DNA of 64,000 nt from Manduca sexta (taxonomy: Eukaryota > Arthropoda > Insecta > Lepidoptera > Sphingidae): positions 7,820,777 through 7,884,776 of the forward strand of contig NC_051141.1 in the NCBI RefSeq assembly GCF_014839805.1. The letters run 5' to 3'. Below the pieces are notes generated by a model that was given only the letters and a program-made list of their open reading frames with translations, was not told the origin of the DNA and searched no databases. The translations under genes and the position numbers were made by a program. The first letter of the stretch is position 1. The number at the start of each line of letters is the position of its first letter. Positions 22,849 to 33,984 of this stretch are shown in pieces.

Positions 22849-24745
22849 TTTTTTATGGAATTACTATGTTACGTAATCGTGAAGGATACTCAATATGGAA
22901 ATTTAAAATGAGAATGCTGTTGATGCATGATGATCCACTCATGTCAGAACAGTTATGACTGCGAAAATGGCGTGGGATGTTTTGCAAAGAGCGTTTGAAG
23001 ATAAAGGCTTAGGCCGAAAATAAGGGCTAGAGCAAAGATGATATAAATATACTCTTATCAGATTTTGTAGATTTAGAATCCTATATGACAGCCATCACAA
23101 TGATCGTGCAGGACCTAGCCGATATCGGTAAGAAAATTGAAGATAGCTCGCTTGCTGCAATCATTCTAAATAGTCTTACATCACGATATGAGCCATTGAT
23201 AATGGCTCTAGAGTCCAGTAATGTAGAAGCACTAGCGAAATTGTGAAAACTAAATTTTTGAGCGAAAGAAGTAGTGAGACTCAACATGACGTAACAACTC
23301 TGCGCTCATTGCATAATTGAGTTATAATTGGGTGCAATATTAGCATATTCCAAATGCAAAAAATTAGGGCATAAGTCTCCCTACTACCCCTTTAAGAAGG
23401 ATAAGCCAAGTTGTGTCTATAATGACGGGAAATCAAAATGAAACCGGTCTTTTCTGAATAATGTGGAAGAACATACAACGAATTTGGAACAATTTTTCAC
23501 TGAAAAGTTACCTGCACCAGATAATAAAGAATTCAACTGATGACTCCCCGGGCAGATTGGTTTACCGTCTATCGTCCTATAGATAGAGGTACAATTATTG
23601 TGGAAATTGGAGGGAAGTTGGCAGCTATAGGCGAAGGCGTACATATCTATTGATACGAAAACTGGAGCCAGCAGAATAGCTGACGTCGTGCACTTTTTTC
23701 GCCTCAATTGTAATTTGCTGTCAGTAAATCAGGTTTTAAGGAAAACTGTTTTAGTAATTTTTCTAAAATTTCTGATGTCTCTTATTCAAATAATGCAGTT
23801 TTTCATGGTAATTATTGTGGTTGGTTCATTTAGATTGTTCTTTTCGTTTACCACAAAATATTATAGCATACAATGTAAACGCAAAGCATTAAAAGTTTCA
23901 GTTGTGGCGTAATGAAATGAATGGACTAAATCATCTGAATTGTCATCAATATCATTAACAGCATCCACAAAATCACTGACAACTAAGATGATTTAGTTCG
24001 TTCATCTTCTTTGCCATCAATTAATAAGTACTAATGATAAACTTAATGGCAGTTCTGATTCAAAATATCTTCAACGAGAACGCAAACCTGGAAATTATTT
24101 TTCCTACAGTGATCTTGCTGATGATGTTTTAAGTGGCGATCCAAAAACTTATCATGATGTAATATCTAAAGACGACAAAGATAACTGGATCTCTTCAGTG
24201 AAGGAAAAAGGAGACTTGAATTTTGCTAAATAAGCTAAGTAACAAATCCTGCATCCATGTAAATCGGTTTATAAACTAAAATGAGATGCTGATGGGAACG
24301 TAGTAAAGTATAATTGCTAGATTAGTCGCCAAAGGATTCACACAATTAGAAGGTGTCGATGACTACAAAACCATTTCTCCGGTTGTACGCAACTCTTCAC
24401 TGCGAATTCTTGTAGCCTTGGTAGTGCCGGAAGGCTACAAATTTGGCATAGGGATGTTGACACAACCTTTTTAAATGATGACTTGAAAGAAAAATGAAGG
24501 AGTCTATACTCCTTCATAGCGGTGAAAAGATTAAGGTCTGTTTATTAAGAAAATCTTTTTTTGGTTTGAAACAGACAAGAACCTGGAATGTATTCCAGGA
24601 GGAATACATTCCAGGCTCAAGTTAAGTTAAGGAAGAAAGTGTGTTCAAACTGTGTACAGTTTTAAAAAACTTTGGTACTGGCCGTTTATAAAGACGACAT
24701 TGTTGTTATTTGTAGAGACGATGTGACATTTGATAAGTTCAAATT
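22849..24745 (+). pseudogene. Decayed Copia element, LTRs and integrase lost
   Basis: From 22849 the sequence follows the intact Copia at 27480 onward: gag, a knuckle remnant near 23350, the protease region near 23540, then, after loss of the integrase segment, the reverse transcriptase to about 24745. Stops and frameshifts are frequent, and neither LTR is found. Three small fold-back rearrangements (23925-23995, 24492-24517, 24577-24608) replace sequence that is normal in the intact copy. The relic is clearly the same family as the 27-31 kb element and is much older than it. Confidence 0.85.
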
Positions 24746-26555
24746 ATATCCTTAAAGAGCAAATCGGTCCTTCGCCTTCCTCCTCATAATCTTGATATAA
24801 ATCCCATCGAGAAGGTATGCGCAACAATAGAATAATATTTGCAAAAAGTCATCTAGAACAGAAACACGCCCTGAAATTAGTAGGGCAAAAAGTCATGGGG
24901 AAAATCGAATAGGGAGCTTCGTGCCAGCAAGTCAAAAAATACAAAATGAATACTTTGGAAATAATTTTGTATTTATTAATAATAATAGTTAAATCAACCG
25001 ATATCAGTCAATACAGACAATTTTATTTTTCAAGTCTGACAATAAATAAGAAACTGAGGGGTAATCCGACTCGACCGCAGAAAGCGTTAGTTCCATAGAG
25101 AATCGTCTTTGATTTATAAATGGGAGAGAATGGCTAGGGCATTAAGTTCCCAGTAGAACAGTCTGCACCCTTGTAGGTATATCTTGTGTAAAAAATGCAA
25201 GAAATAAATTGAATAAAAATCAACAAAGGATTACGTATTTCTAGGATTCTGAAGGGCGAGTATGATCTTCACCCAGAGTAAGCAATCTTATAGAGTAAAT
25301 AAAAATGACATAGCGTATTGCCTCGGCCAGTTTGCAACATATCATATTTAAACTCAGTTGCACTACTTAAAAAAACGAAGTCGTTTTAACAAGACCAGCG
25401 GCGGCAAGGTCATCATCGACGTCCTACAAAAATCAGGAAAGCACATTGTCCGTCACCGTCAACATTGCTAATGTTCCAGAATAATATCGCCACACCAATT
25501 GAAATTCAATTGAAGCCTGGCGAGCCCGTTACTATTGATTGACTTGGCAATGGAAATAATAACAATAAATTAATATTATATTTCTTTTGCTTGATAATTG
25601 CAGAAAATAATATTATTAGGTGAATGATAAACATTATCCTAATTATATATAGGTGAATATACGTTAATCTACGTATGTCCTTAGGTAATGTGTAGAGATA
25701 TATCCAAGATCCTGCAGAGCGAGTATGATTTTCGTCCAGACGCGGCCATTTAAGTTTTACACTTTAAACTTTAAGAAGACCAATCTATGCCTTCGGACTC
25801 CAAAATACCAAAATAATGATAACGGAAAAAGGTCTCCCAAATGAACTTAAATCTATCACTATGGGAACCAGAGAATTCTTTATTATAAAACTAAATAACC
25901 TCTGAAAACCGCTAAATAGCGGAAAAAAAAGAAACTGAATAATTCTGTCGACTGACGAAAGTTAAACAAAAAGCAGTGTATGTCCAAAGGCAATCTAACA
26001 TAAAAGATGAACATATAGTCATAATCCAATGCTTAAAATATTTCATAATAAATGTTGAGGAATGCGATCACGATCTCGCAAGATCTTGAATTCCACAAGT
26101 CGTTTGCGGTCAAAGGTCACACGCTACCGACTTCACTCAACTCAATAAAATAGTTGTGACGGATTATTGAATGTCAGTTAAAATTACAATAAAATAATAT
26201 CTTTGAAGCTAAAAGAAAAAGTCATAAATGTACACTTTCAACGAGTTAAAATCTGGGAGTATCCAGCACTATTTATCAAAAATAAAAAAAACAACCAAAT
26301 GTTAATCAGTGTTTAAGGCTAGTTAGTACGCATTTCCGGGAGCAATGCACCCACAACACTTTGCTTAAACGGCTTAAAATCATATTATTATGGCATTCAG
26401 TAGGACATATGAAATTGGCACGTTGTCGTGCTATATATGGCGTGCAGTTAGTTAAAAATTCCAAATTCAAATTTATAAATGCATTCAACTTATACATTTC
26501 AGTTTCGAAAACAGAACATAATTAGTTTTTTCTTTGGTGTCTTTCATATCGCACA
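24746..26555. other. Unassigned DNA inside the transposon nest
   Basis: No complete gene is visible. A 30-base segment recurs in diverged form at 25245-25280 (GGGCGAGTATGATCTTCACC) and 25715-25745 (GAGCGAGTATGATTTTCGTC), suggesting pieces of one element. A possible decayed coding stretch at 25395-25545 is described under findings. No match to a named family could be made by eye. Confidence 0.4.
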
Positions 26556-26985
26556 ATGGAAAACATCAAATGTCGCTATATTTATAAGTATGAGTTGCAC
26601 CGTGGCACCAATACTGCAAATCCAGCTCGAAGGATTATCGATTTGTATGGCGCTGGTGTCGCAAAAGGAAACACAGTACGTTTTTGATTCCAATGTTTTT
26701 GCTCTGGAAATTTCCACAGTCAGAACAAGCCCCTTGGACCACTAGAGACCAAGGTGGCTAGTGAGGAATTAAGTGCTATTGTGAAAGCAGATCCATCGCA
26801 AACCACATCAGAGTTAATTGCAGGCTTCGGTGTGAGTGATAAAACTGTTTTAATCCACTTAAAACAAATCGAGAAAGTAAAAAATCTTGAAAAGTGGGTA
26901 CCTCATGAATTGACTAAATCAAACCAGAAAACACGCGTCGAACTACGTCAAATTGCTCAATCGACACAATAATAAAGGAATTTTA
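26556..26985 (+). pseudogene. Mariner transposase, N-terminal half only
   Basis: The frame opens MENIKCRYIYKYELHRGTN and continues with YGAGVAKGNTVRF, DPSQTTSELIAGFGVS, KTVLIHLKQI and KWVPHELTKSN. These are the two helix-turn-helix DNA-binding modules and linker of mariner transposases (the SETMAR-related type). A TGA at 26685-26687 replaces the expected tryptophan codon after VRF, and a frameshift occurs near 26955. The catalytic DD34D domain and the 3' inverted repeat are missing. This is a dead fragment. Confidence 0.85.
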
Positions 26986-27266
26986 AATCGGACATTGCCC
27001 TTTACTTTGAATAGAAATGTAATATTATTTTTGAAACCTTGGTCATTGTGATAAAGTTATTTTAAAACTTGTCATTGTTCTAGTTTATTTATTTTGATTG
27101 TAATCAAATATTATAAAGATAATATTAAAGAAAAATACATTAAAATTGAGACACATGAGTTGAAAGCGCGAGTGCTTTAAAACCAAAGAGATGGCTGCAT
27201 TTTATACAGAGTTTAAGGGTGTGAAGGTGAATAAGACGTTGATAGATTTAGGGTATGATTCAATTT

Positions 27267-27422
27267 TGTTGTAGAACCTCTTGTTCTAATATAATTTAAA
27301 AATTAAAAACATAGATGTCTTATGTCAACTCGTGTAAAACAAGTGGTCAATGATAATAAAACATTCTCTGAATTTATCCGTATTTTTCATTTCACGTATA
27401 GTATTTCATTATTTTTACTACA
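27267..27422 (+). repeat. 5' LTR of Copia element 1
   Basis: It begins TGTTG and probably ends CA at 27422, three bases before the primer-binding site. It matches the LTR at 31506 except for one base and the extra 3' end. Confidence 0.8.
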
Positions 27423-27425
27423 AAT

Positions 27426-27439
27426 CGTTATCAGCACGA
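27426..27439 (+). promoter_or_regulatory. Primer-binding site of Copia element 1
   Basis: CGTTATCAGCACGA lies just inside the 5' LTR and is identical to the corresponding site in the second Copia element. Its complement matches the anticodon arm of eukaryotic isoleucine tRNA except at the wobble position, which suggests an internal tRNA fragment as primer, as in Drosophila copia (which uses a half of initiator methionine tRNA). Confidence 0.7.
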
Positions 27440-27463
27440 GCTTATCTTATTTAGAAGAAGATA

Positions 27464-28276
27464 ATGGCAGGACCTGTAGGAATATTGAATGGAATTACTA
27501 TGTTAAGAAATCGTGAAGGATATGCAATTTGGAAATTTAAAATGAGAATGTTGTTGATGCATGAAGAGTTGTGGAGTACTGTAAGTGGCTATGCTGACGA
27601 TGATAAAACGCCTCCCGAGGTACGTTTCCGTAATGACCAAAAGGCTCTTTCAAAAATATGCCTAACGGTTGACGGTGGTGCTATCACGCATGTCAGAACA
27701 GCTACAACGGCGAAAATGGCGTGCGATGCTTTGCAAACAGCGTTTGAAGATAAAAGCTTAGGCCGAAAGTTAGCACTAGAGCGGAAGTTATATAGGTATA
27801 CTTTATCAGATTTTACAGATTTAGAATCCTATATAATAGCTATAACTACGACCGCGCAGGACCTAGCCGATATTGGTAAAAAAATTGAAGATAGTTCGCT
27901 TGCTGCAATCATTCTAGGTGGTCTTACATCACGATATGAGCCCCTGATAATGGCTCTAGAGCATAGTAATATAGAAGTCACTAGCGAAATGGTGAAAACT
28001 AAACTATTGAGCGAAATGAGTAGAGAAACTGAACGTGATGTACCAGCACTGCGCTCATTGCATAAGAAGGGTATAATATGCTATAAATGCAGAAAACCAG
28101 GGCATAAGTCTCCCAACTGTCCTCTTAAAAAGGATAAACCAAGTTTTGTTTATAATAAAAAGGAAGCAAAATGTGAAACGGGTCTTGTTGTGAATAATGA
28201 GGAAGAACGGGTAACGAATTCGAAGCAAGTTATCACTGAAATGTCTTTATCTGCACCAGAAAGTAAAGATAGATAG
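27464..28276 (+). CDS. Copia gag (element 1), ended by an in-frame TAG
   Basis: 270 codons start at ATG 27464. The N-terminal two thirds resemble the Copia-type gag (motifs YAIWKFKMRMLL, SLGRKLALERKLY, ILGGLTSRYEPLI). A CCHC zinc knuckle (CYKCRKPGHKSPNC) near residues 205-218 would bind RNA during particle assembly. The frame stops at TAG (28274-28276) within a GATA-type repeat, and the same frame then continues directly into protease. In the second Copia element gag and protease are continuous, so the stop is probably a secondary change unless it is read through. Confidence 0.9.
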   Translation: MAGPVGILNGITMLRNREGYAIWKFKMRMLLMHEELWSTVSGYADDDKTPPEVRFRNDQKALSKICLTVDGGAITHVRTATTAKMACDALQTAFEDKSLGRKLALERKLYRYTLSDFTDLESYIIAITTTAQDLADIGKKIEDSSLAAIILGGLTSRYEPLIMALEHSNIEVTSEMVKTKLLSEMSRETERDVPALRSLHKKGIICYKCRKPGHKSPNCPLKKDKPSFVYNKKEAKCETGLVVNNEEERVTNSKQVITEMSLSAPESKDR

Positions 28277-31200
28277 AAGATAGAAGTAAACAGATGGATT
28301 GTGGATTCAGGTGCAACAGTTCATATGACACCCCGTGCAGATTGGTTTATCAACTATCGTCCTATAGATGGAGGTACAATTACTGTGGCAAATGCAGAGA
28401 AGTTGGCAGCTATAGGCGTTGGTGATGTATCTATTGATACGAATAATGGAGTCTGCAGAATAGCTGACGTCGTACATGTTCCACGCCTAAACTGCAATTT
28501 GCTATCAGTAAAGCAGGTTGTTGAAAAAGGTTTTTTAGTAATTTTTGATAAAAATGGTTGTAATTTTTATAAAACTGATGATGTATCTTATTTAAATAAT
28601 GCTGCTTTTCATGGTTCTTATAGTGGTGGACTGGTTCATTTAGATTGTTCTGTTCGTTTACCGCAAAATATAGCGTACATTGTTAATTCAGAGCTTTCAA
28701 AGTTTCAGCTTTGGCATAAGCGTCTTGAACATCTCTGCCGTATTGGTATGGACCTACTCAGAAAGGGTCTTGCTGTCGGCGTGAAGTACGTAGAAGTTGA
28801 CAAAGAACCATGTATACCTTGTATTGAAGGTAAGCAAGCTAGGAAGCCCTTCAAGAGGCTGAAGTATAAGAGAGCTACATCAGCACTGGAATTAGTTCAT
28901 ACAGATGTTTGTGGACCGATGTCAACTACTTCATTCAAAGGCAATAAATATTTTATTATTTTTGTAGACGATTATACGCGTTTTATATTTGTTTATTGTA
29001 TGAATTCTAAGACAGAAGTCATGTCAAAGTTTCTTACATTTCAATCACTTGTTGAGAGACAGACTGGTGTGAAAATTAAAATACTGAGATCGGATAATGG
29101 TACTGAGTATGTCAATAAAGAGATGGCGGCCTACTTAGATTCTCAAGGAATCCAACACCAAACAACGGTTCCATATAGCCCTCAACAAAATGGTGTTAGT
29201 GAACGTTGTAATCGCAGTATTATAGAAAAGGCTCGCGCTTTGCTGTCACATGGTTCGCTTTGTAAGGCATATTGGCAGGATGCAGTAGAAACTAGTGTTT
29301 ATTTAAAAAACCGGTCTCCTCATCGCGCAATTGAAGGTAAAACACCATTCGAAATGTGGTATGGGAGCAAACCTGACCTGTCTCATTTAAAGGTTTTTGG
29401 ATGTAGATGTTTAGTTCATGTACCGTCATGTCATAGAACTAAGTTAGATATGAAAGCAACGGAACACATCTTTGTTGGATATTCAGATGATCCAAGAAGT
29501 TATTATTTCCGTAACGTGGAAACGCCACGAAACTTAATTAAGTCAAGGGATGTTACATTTTTCGAAAATAATTTTACAGGACTGAAAGAGATGCCTGAAA
29601 ATAATTTAAACCTTAGTTTTAATCCCAATGTTATTAATTTGTTATCGCAGATTTCATCATCTGATGCAAATCCATCTTTGTTGCCGGAAGAGCAAAATGA
29701 CTTTGTGGATGCTGTTGATAATATTGATGACAACTCAGGTGATTTAGATCATTCATCTTCATTGCCATCAAGTGGTACTAATGATGAACCTTATGGCGGG
29801 TCTGAGTCAAGATATCCTCAACGAGAACGTAAGCCTCCAGATTATTTTTCACATAGTGCTCTTGTCGATGATATTCTGAATGATGATCCGAAAACGTTTC
29901 ATGATGCAATATCTAGAGATGACAAAGATAATTGGATCTCTTCAATGAAGGAAGAATATAATTCCTTATTAAAAAAGGAAACTTGGATTTTGGTAAATAA
30001 ATCAAATCATAAATCCTGTATTCCATGTAAATGGGTTTATAAGCTAAAACGAGATGCTGATGGTAACGTAGTGAAGTACAAGGCTAGATTAGTTGCCAAG
30101 GGATTCACACAAATAGAAGGTGTAGATTACCATGAAACCTTTTCACCGGTTATACGCAACTCATCACTGCGAACCCTACTAGCTTTAGCAGTGCAGGAAG
30201 GGTACAAAGTTCGGCATATGGATGTCGACACAGCCTTCTTAAATGGTGACTTGGAAGAGGAAGTATATATGACACAACCTGAAGGTTTTGTTCGTAGAGG
30301 TGATGAGAATAAAGTCTGTTTATTAAGAAAATCTTTGTATGGTCTGAAACAGGCACCAAGAGCCTGGAATACAAAGTTAAAACAAACTTTGTTAGCTATT
30401 GGATTTATTCAAACTCCTTCTGAACCTTGTGTTTTTACCAAAAAGATCTCGAATAAAAACTGTTTAATACTGGCAGTTTATGTAGATGACATTGTTGTTA
30501 TTTATAAAGACAATGTGACGTTTGAGAAGTTCAAATGTGATTTTGGAAAATATTTTACAACAAAAGATTTAGGTATAATTAATTTCTTCAGGGGAATAAA
30601 TATATGTTCGCAAGAAAATTCTATAAAATTATATCAAAGAACATATATAGAAAAGTTGTTGAAGAAATATGATATGCAAGATTGCAAAGGTATTTCAACA
30701 CCACTTGCATTGAAGAAATTAGAACCTGGTACACCTGTACCTGTAGACTCACCTGAGTCTAATGATTCATATCAAGCTCTAATTGGATCTCTCATGTTTT
30801 TGGCTGTTAACACGAGACCAGATATAGCTTATACAGTAAGTTATTTGAGCCAATTTAATACAAACAACGATCAGAGTCACTGGCGTGCTGCTAAGCGGTG
30901 TCTTCGCTATTTGAGTGCCACTAAAGATGTTGGTATAACTTATAGGAAAGTGGAAGATTTTAAACTACAAGCTTATGCAGATGCAGATTGGGCAAATTGT
31001 CCATTTGATCGACGTTCATACACTGGATTTTATTTCGAGTTCGCATGTGGTCCAATATCTTGGGAATCACGGAAGCAGCCTACTATTGCTTTATCTTCGG
31101 CAGAAGCCGAATACATGGCTTTAACTTCAGCCACTAAAGAGGCATGTTTTATAAAACGTTTTGTCACTGAAGTAACTGGTAAATCACCAAATGTTGTTAT

Positions 31201-31423
31201 TTTCTCTGATAGTCAAAGTGCGCAAAAACTTGCATTGAATCCAGTCCATCACAATAGGACTAAGCACATTGATGTAAAGTTTCATTTTGTTAGGGAAAAA
31301 GTTAATGACAAGGTTGTAGAATTAATGTATATGCCTACAGATGAGCTACCTGCAGATTTGTTGACAAAACCGTTAGGTCCAATAAAGCATATCAAATGCA
31401 TGAAAGGCATGGGTATGAGTTAA
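28277..31423 (+). CDS. Copia pol polyprotein (element 1): protease, integrase, reverse transcriptase, RNase H
   Basis: The frame is open from just after the TAG to TAA at 31423, about 1048 codons, with no start ATG before the protease; it would be made as a gag-pol fusion. In order: aspartic protease DSGATVHM; integrase zinc finger (WHKRLEHL...CIPCIEGKQ); integrase catalytic triad (D of HTDV, D of RSDNG, and 35 residues later E of GVSERC); GKTPFEMWYG; reverse transcriptase ([31 protein letters not shown], active site YVDD); RNase H (YADADWANC, SSAEAEYMAL, DSQSA). This domain order, integrase before reverse transcriptase, defines Ty1/Copia. All catalytic motifs seen are intact. Confidence 0.93.
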   Translation, partial: KIEVNRWIVDSGATVHMTPRADWFINYRPIDGGTITVANAEKLAAIGVGDVSIDTNNGVCRIADVVHVPRLNCNLLSVKQVVEKGFLVIFDKNGCNFYKTDDVSYLNNAAFHGSYSGGLVHLDCSVRLPQNIAYIVNSELSKFQLWHKRLEHLCRIGMDLLRKGLAVGVKYVEVDKEPCIPCIEGKQARKPFKRLKYKRATSALELVHTDVCGPMSTTSFKGNKYFIIFVDDYTRFIFVYCMNSKTEVMSKFLTFQSLVERQTGVKIKILRSDNGTEYVNKEMAAYLDSQGIQHQTTVPYSPQQNGVSERCNRSIIEKARALLSHGSLCKAYWQDAVETSVYLKNRSPHRAIEGKTPFEMWYGSKPDLSHLKVFGCRCLVHVPSCHRTKLDMKATEHIFVGYSDDPRSYYFRNVETPRNLIKSRDVTFFENNFTGLKEMPENNLNLSFNPNVINLLSQISSSDANPSLLPEEQNDFVDAVDNIDDNSGDLDHSSSLPSSGTNDEPYGGSESRYPQRERKPPDYFSHSALVDDILNDDPKTFHDAISRDDKDNWISSMKEEYNSLLKKETWILVNKSNHKSCIPCKWVYKLKRDADGNVVKYKARLVAKGFTQIEGVDYHETFSPVIRNSSLRTLLALAVQEGYKVRHMDVDTAFLNGDLEEEVYMTQPEGFVRRGDENKVCLLRKSLYGLKQAPRAWNTKLKQTLLAIGFIQTPSEPCVFTKKISNKNCLILAVYVDDIVVIYKDNVTFEKFKCDFGKYFTTKDLGIINFFRGINICSQENSIKLYQRTYIEKLLKKYDMQDCKGISTPLALKKLEPGTPVPVDSPESNDSYQALIGSLMFLAVNTRPDIAYTVSYLSQFNTNNDQSHWRAAKRCLRYLSATKDVGITYRKVEDFKLQAYADADWANCPFDRRSYTGFYFEFACGPISWESRKQPTIALSSAEAEYMALTSATKEACFIKRFVTEVTGKSPNVVIFSDSQSAQKLALNPVHHNRTKHIDVKFHFVREKVNDKVVELMYMPTDELPADLLTKPLGPIKHIKCMKGMGMS

Positions 31424-31505
31424 TACATAGTTATGTATTAGTTTTATAAGAAACTGTATTTACCTATGTTGTTATTTTATGTTTTTAATTTATTAAGGGA
31501 GGATA

Positions 31506-31651
31506 TGTTGTAGAACCTCTTGTTCTAATATAATTTAAAAATTAAAAACATAGATGTCTTATGTCAACTCGTATAAAACAAGTGGTCAATGATAATAAAA
31601 CATTCTCTGAATTTATCCGTATTTTTCATTTCACGTATAGTATTTCATTAT
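31506..31651 (+). repeat. 3' LTR of Copia element 1, short at its 3' end
   Basis: It is identical to the 5' LTR over 146 bases except G to A in CTCGTATAAAAC. Sequence after CATTAT at 31651 does not match the 5' LTR end (TTTTACTACA). Confidence 0.85.
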
Positions 31652-33979
31652 GTCCTTGTTAATTTGCAGAAGTGCGAGTGTAATAGTTGCAGCACCTAGT
31701 CTGCCATCAGAATTGGATGCCAAATACCTCCCGTCAGTATTTTTCTGATGGACGGAAACTAACCCTAAGAGAAGTCACGACTAAAGTGGTCTCCACCCGC
31801 AGTGCCGCCACGGATTAGTGCCATACCAGGCTATCTCTAGCCTCTATTTTCAAGCCCAAATGCGATCTTAAGTACCGTAGCGTCAGTGCGAACTGTCTTT
31901 TTAAGCTGACTCGATAGGCGCCGCGGTGCGCCGACATTCCATCTAACATAGGTGCTGATGAATTTACATGAAGACTAGAGAAAAAATTGTTCACAATTTC
32001 AAATCAAATCAGAAAGTGACAAAGAATTGCAGGCATGGACATTCAAAGAGGTAAAAGACCACGAAACATGGATTTATTGTTACGAATCGGCAAAAAAGTC
32101 AGACCAGTGAATGTGATAGCGAAGTTGCGACAGACTAAGAGCTTGAAAAAACGACAACCGCGAGTATTTTTTATCTAAACCGGACCATATCTGCACTTTG
32201 CCGCTGCAAGAACTAAAACACTTAATGCATGGTGGCACATGACTGTTTGGACGACTTTGACTGTTGGGACGGAAAGTCGCGGCTTTTACAGCAATATTTT
32301 TTTTCAAATAAACGAATAAAGCACATGAGTTATGACCCTTTTGCTCAAATTATATTCTTTATGAAAGGGAATGTACGAGACTGCAGATCAAATAAGCAGA
32401 AAATAACATTGTGCTATTTTTAGAGAGGATATTTTTAAGAAGTAATGCGTATATGAAGTAAGTATACAATATTACTATTTGTTTTATTTAAATCATTTAT
32501 TTAATCAATAACAGTGTCTTGGAACATTTAAATTTTGGTACTATTGTCGAATAAGTTTAACAAAAAAATACTTTGATGGTGAATTAAACTTGACAATAAT
32601 ATGAGGACTATTCCTTATACTGTTTGCCTGTGTTATCAGAATAGCATGACTATTAGAAAGCAAGGGACGACGACGAAACGAGTTTAGGATTGCGTTTCAG
32701 AAGCCGAAGAAGAAGCAATGTTTACTTTGCTTGTCGTGTTAAAACGCTTTTGGCGAAGATAAGTTAGAATTAATGCACAATTACAACAAACATTTAGAAG
32801 TAAAAGATTTGTCCAGATAATAAAAAAAGAGATATAATCATTTAAGCATGACGTTGCTCAAAAAAATGTTGCTATGACATGTAATGTGTTCATTAGACAC
32901 AATGCCGAAAGAATTCTTTATTTTTCTATAATAAAAGATTAAATGTGTACTGGGTGCAGTTGTACACATTTCACATTTTTATAGATAATTATATATAATA
33001 CAGTGTATGATGTATCTAAAGCTGGAATACTACCTATGGAATGTGTCTCCAGGAAGTTAATATTACGGCGAAGACGGCATGTGCATCTATACATTACTGA
33101 AAAATGATTGTACCAGAGAATACGTCCTATTGTCACTGACAATCGGTCCGCATAAAACAATAACGAATATAATAGGAACCACACCCAACCATAAAATTAG
33201 ATGTTAAAATGTGAGAAATATAAAAATGCATCTTCGTAATAAGTTTCACGAGCAAAGAAAAATTATAATATAGGGGTTTGAAAAAAAAAGGTTCCTTTTT
33301 GCGTCTTCAATGTGCTTCCAGAAGTTTATTATGACTTATTTAAGTTTGGAGGCTGCTAACAACCACGTGGAACATGTAGAGCATAATGAAAACTACCTTA
33401 AATCTGCATATTATTATCTATATGTATAAAAATGTATCCCCTATTTCGCTTGGTCACGCCATCACGCGTGAACAGCTGGACCGATTTCACTATTATTTAA
33501 TTTTTGTGTTTGTTATTGTCAGAAGAAGGTTCTTATGAAAGAAAAAATCCAAAAAATTGCTCGGAAAATCTGTAATAGGTATTACATAATTGCATATTTA
33601 ATACATTACCTATCCTTTCAAAAGTACTAACATCTTTAAACTTTATTTGCTCAAAGCATCACATATAGAAATGTTCCAATAATGGATTAATAATTTTGAC
33701 GGACGATATTTTCGTACCAAAAGATACATAATATCTTACTTTCATATTAACTGATTCTGGTGAACTTAATCAAATCCAATAATTCGGTCCAGCTGAACAC
33801 AGCACTTTAAGGCAAAGAACGGGATAGGTTTATGATCATAATTCTTGAGTTCTTAGATTATTAATTCCTGAGACGCCTGCAACTACTTTAAAATAGGTGA
33901 AATGAAAATTAAACTTCCCAGTTTAACCAATGTATACATCCATATAACTTTCTTATCAAGAGAAATAAATAACAGCAGA
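31652..33979. other. Non-coding DNA right of Copia element 1
   Basis: No recognisable gene is present. The first 300 bases are GC-richer and may be older repeat sequence. The 31980-32420 stretch has several short open frames without known motifs. A Helitron-like piece at 33411-33600 is listed separately. Confidence 0.45.
33411..33600 (+). mobile_element. Helitron-like fragment, same family as 52555-52975
   Basis: It shares ACAGCTGGACCGATTTCAC and AAGGTTCTTATGAAAGAAAA with the copy near 52610-52690, where these read CAGCTGAACCGATTTCGC and TGGTTCTTACGAAAGAAAAA. It is non-coding and lacks the 3' end seen in the other copy. Confidence 0.5.
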
Positions 33980-33984
33980 TCTTT

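Larger units (their letters stand above)
27267..31651 (+). mobile_element. Nearly intact Ty1/Copia retrotransposon (element 1)
   Basis: The 5' LTR starts TGTTGTAGAACC at 27267 and the 3' copy starts at 31506. The two match over about 146 bases with a single G/A difference, so insertion was recent. Between them lie a primer-binding site, gag and pol in one frame, and a polypurine tract (AAGGGAGGATA) just before the 3' LTR. The 5' LTR seems to run to about 27422 (ending TACTACA). The 3' LTR loses similarity at 31651, so its last 10 or so bases are missing and no target duplication is visible. Confidence 0.93.

Noticed and set aside
28301..28303. Independent start of the Copia pol protein at 28301
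   Set aside because: The codon is GTG within the protease-coding frame; no ATG precedes the protease, so a gag-pol fusion is the expected form.
31980..32423. Possible piggyBac-like or other DNA transposon remnant
   Set aside because: Short frames gave no motif I could match to a transposase, so no assignment is made.
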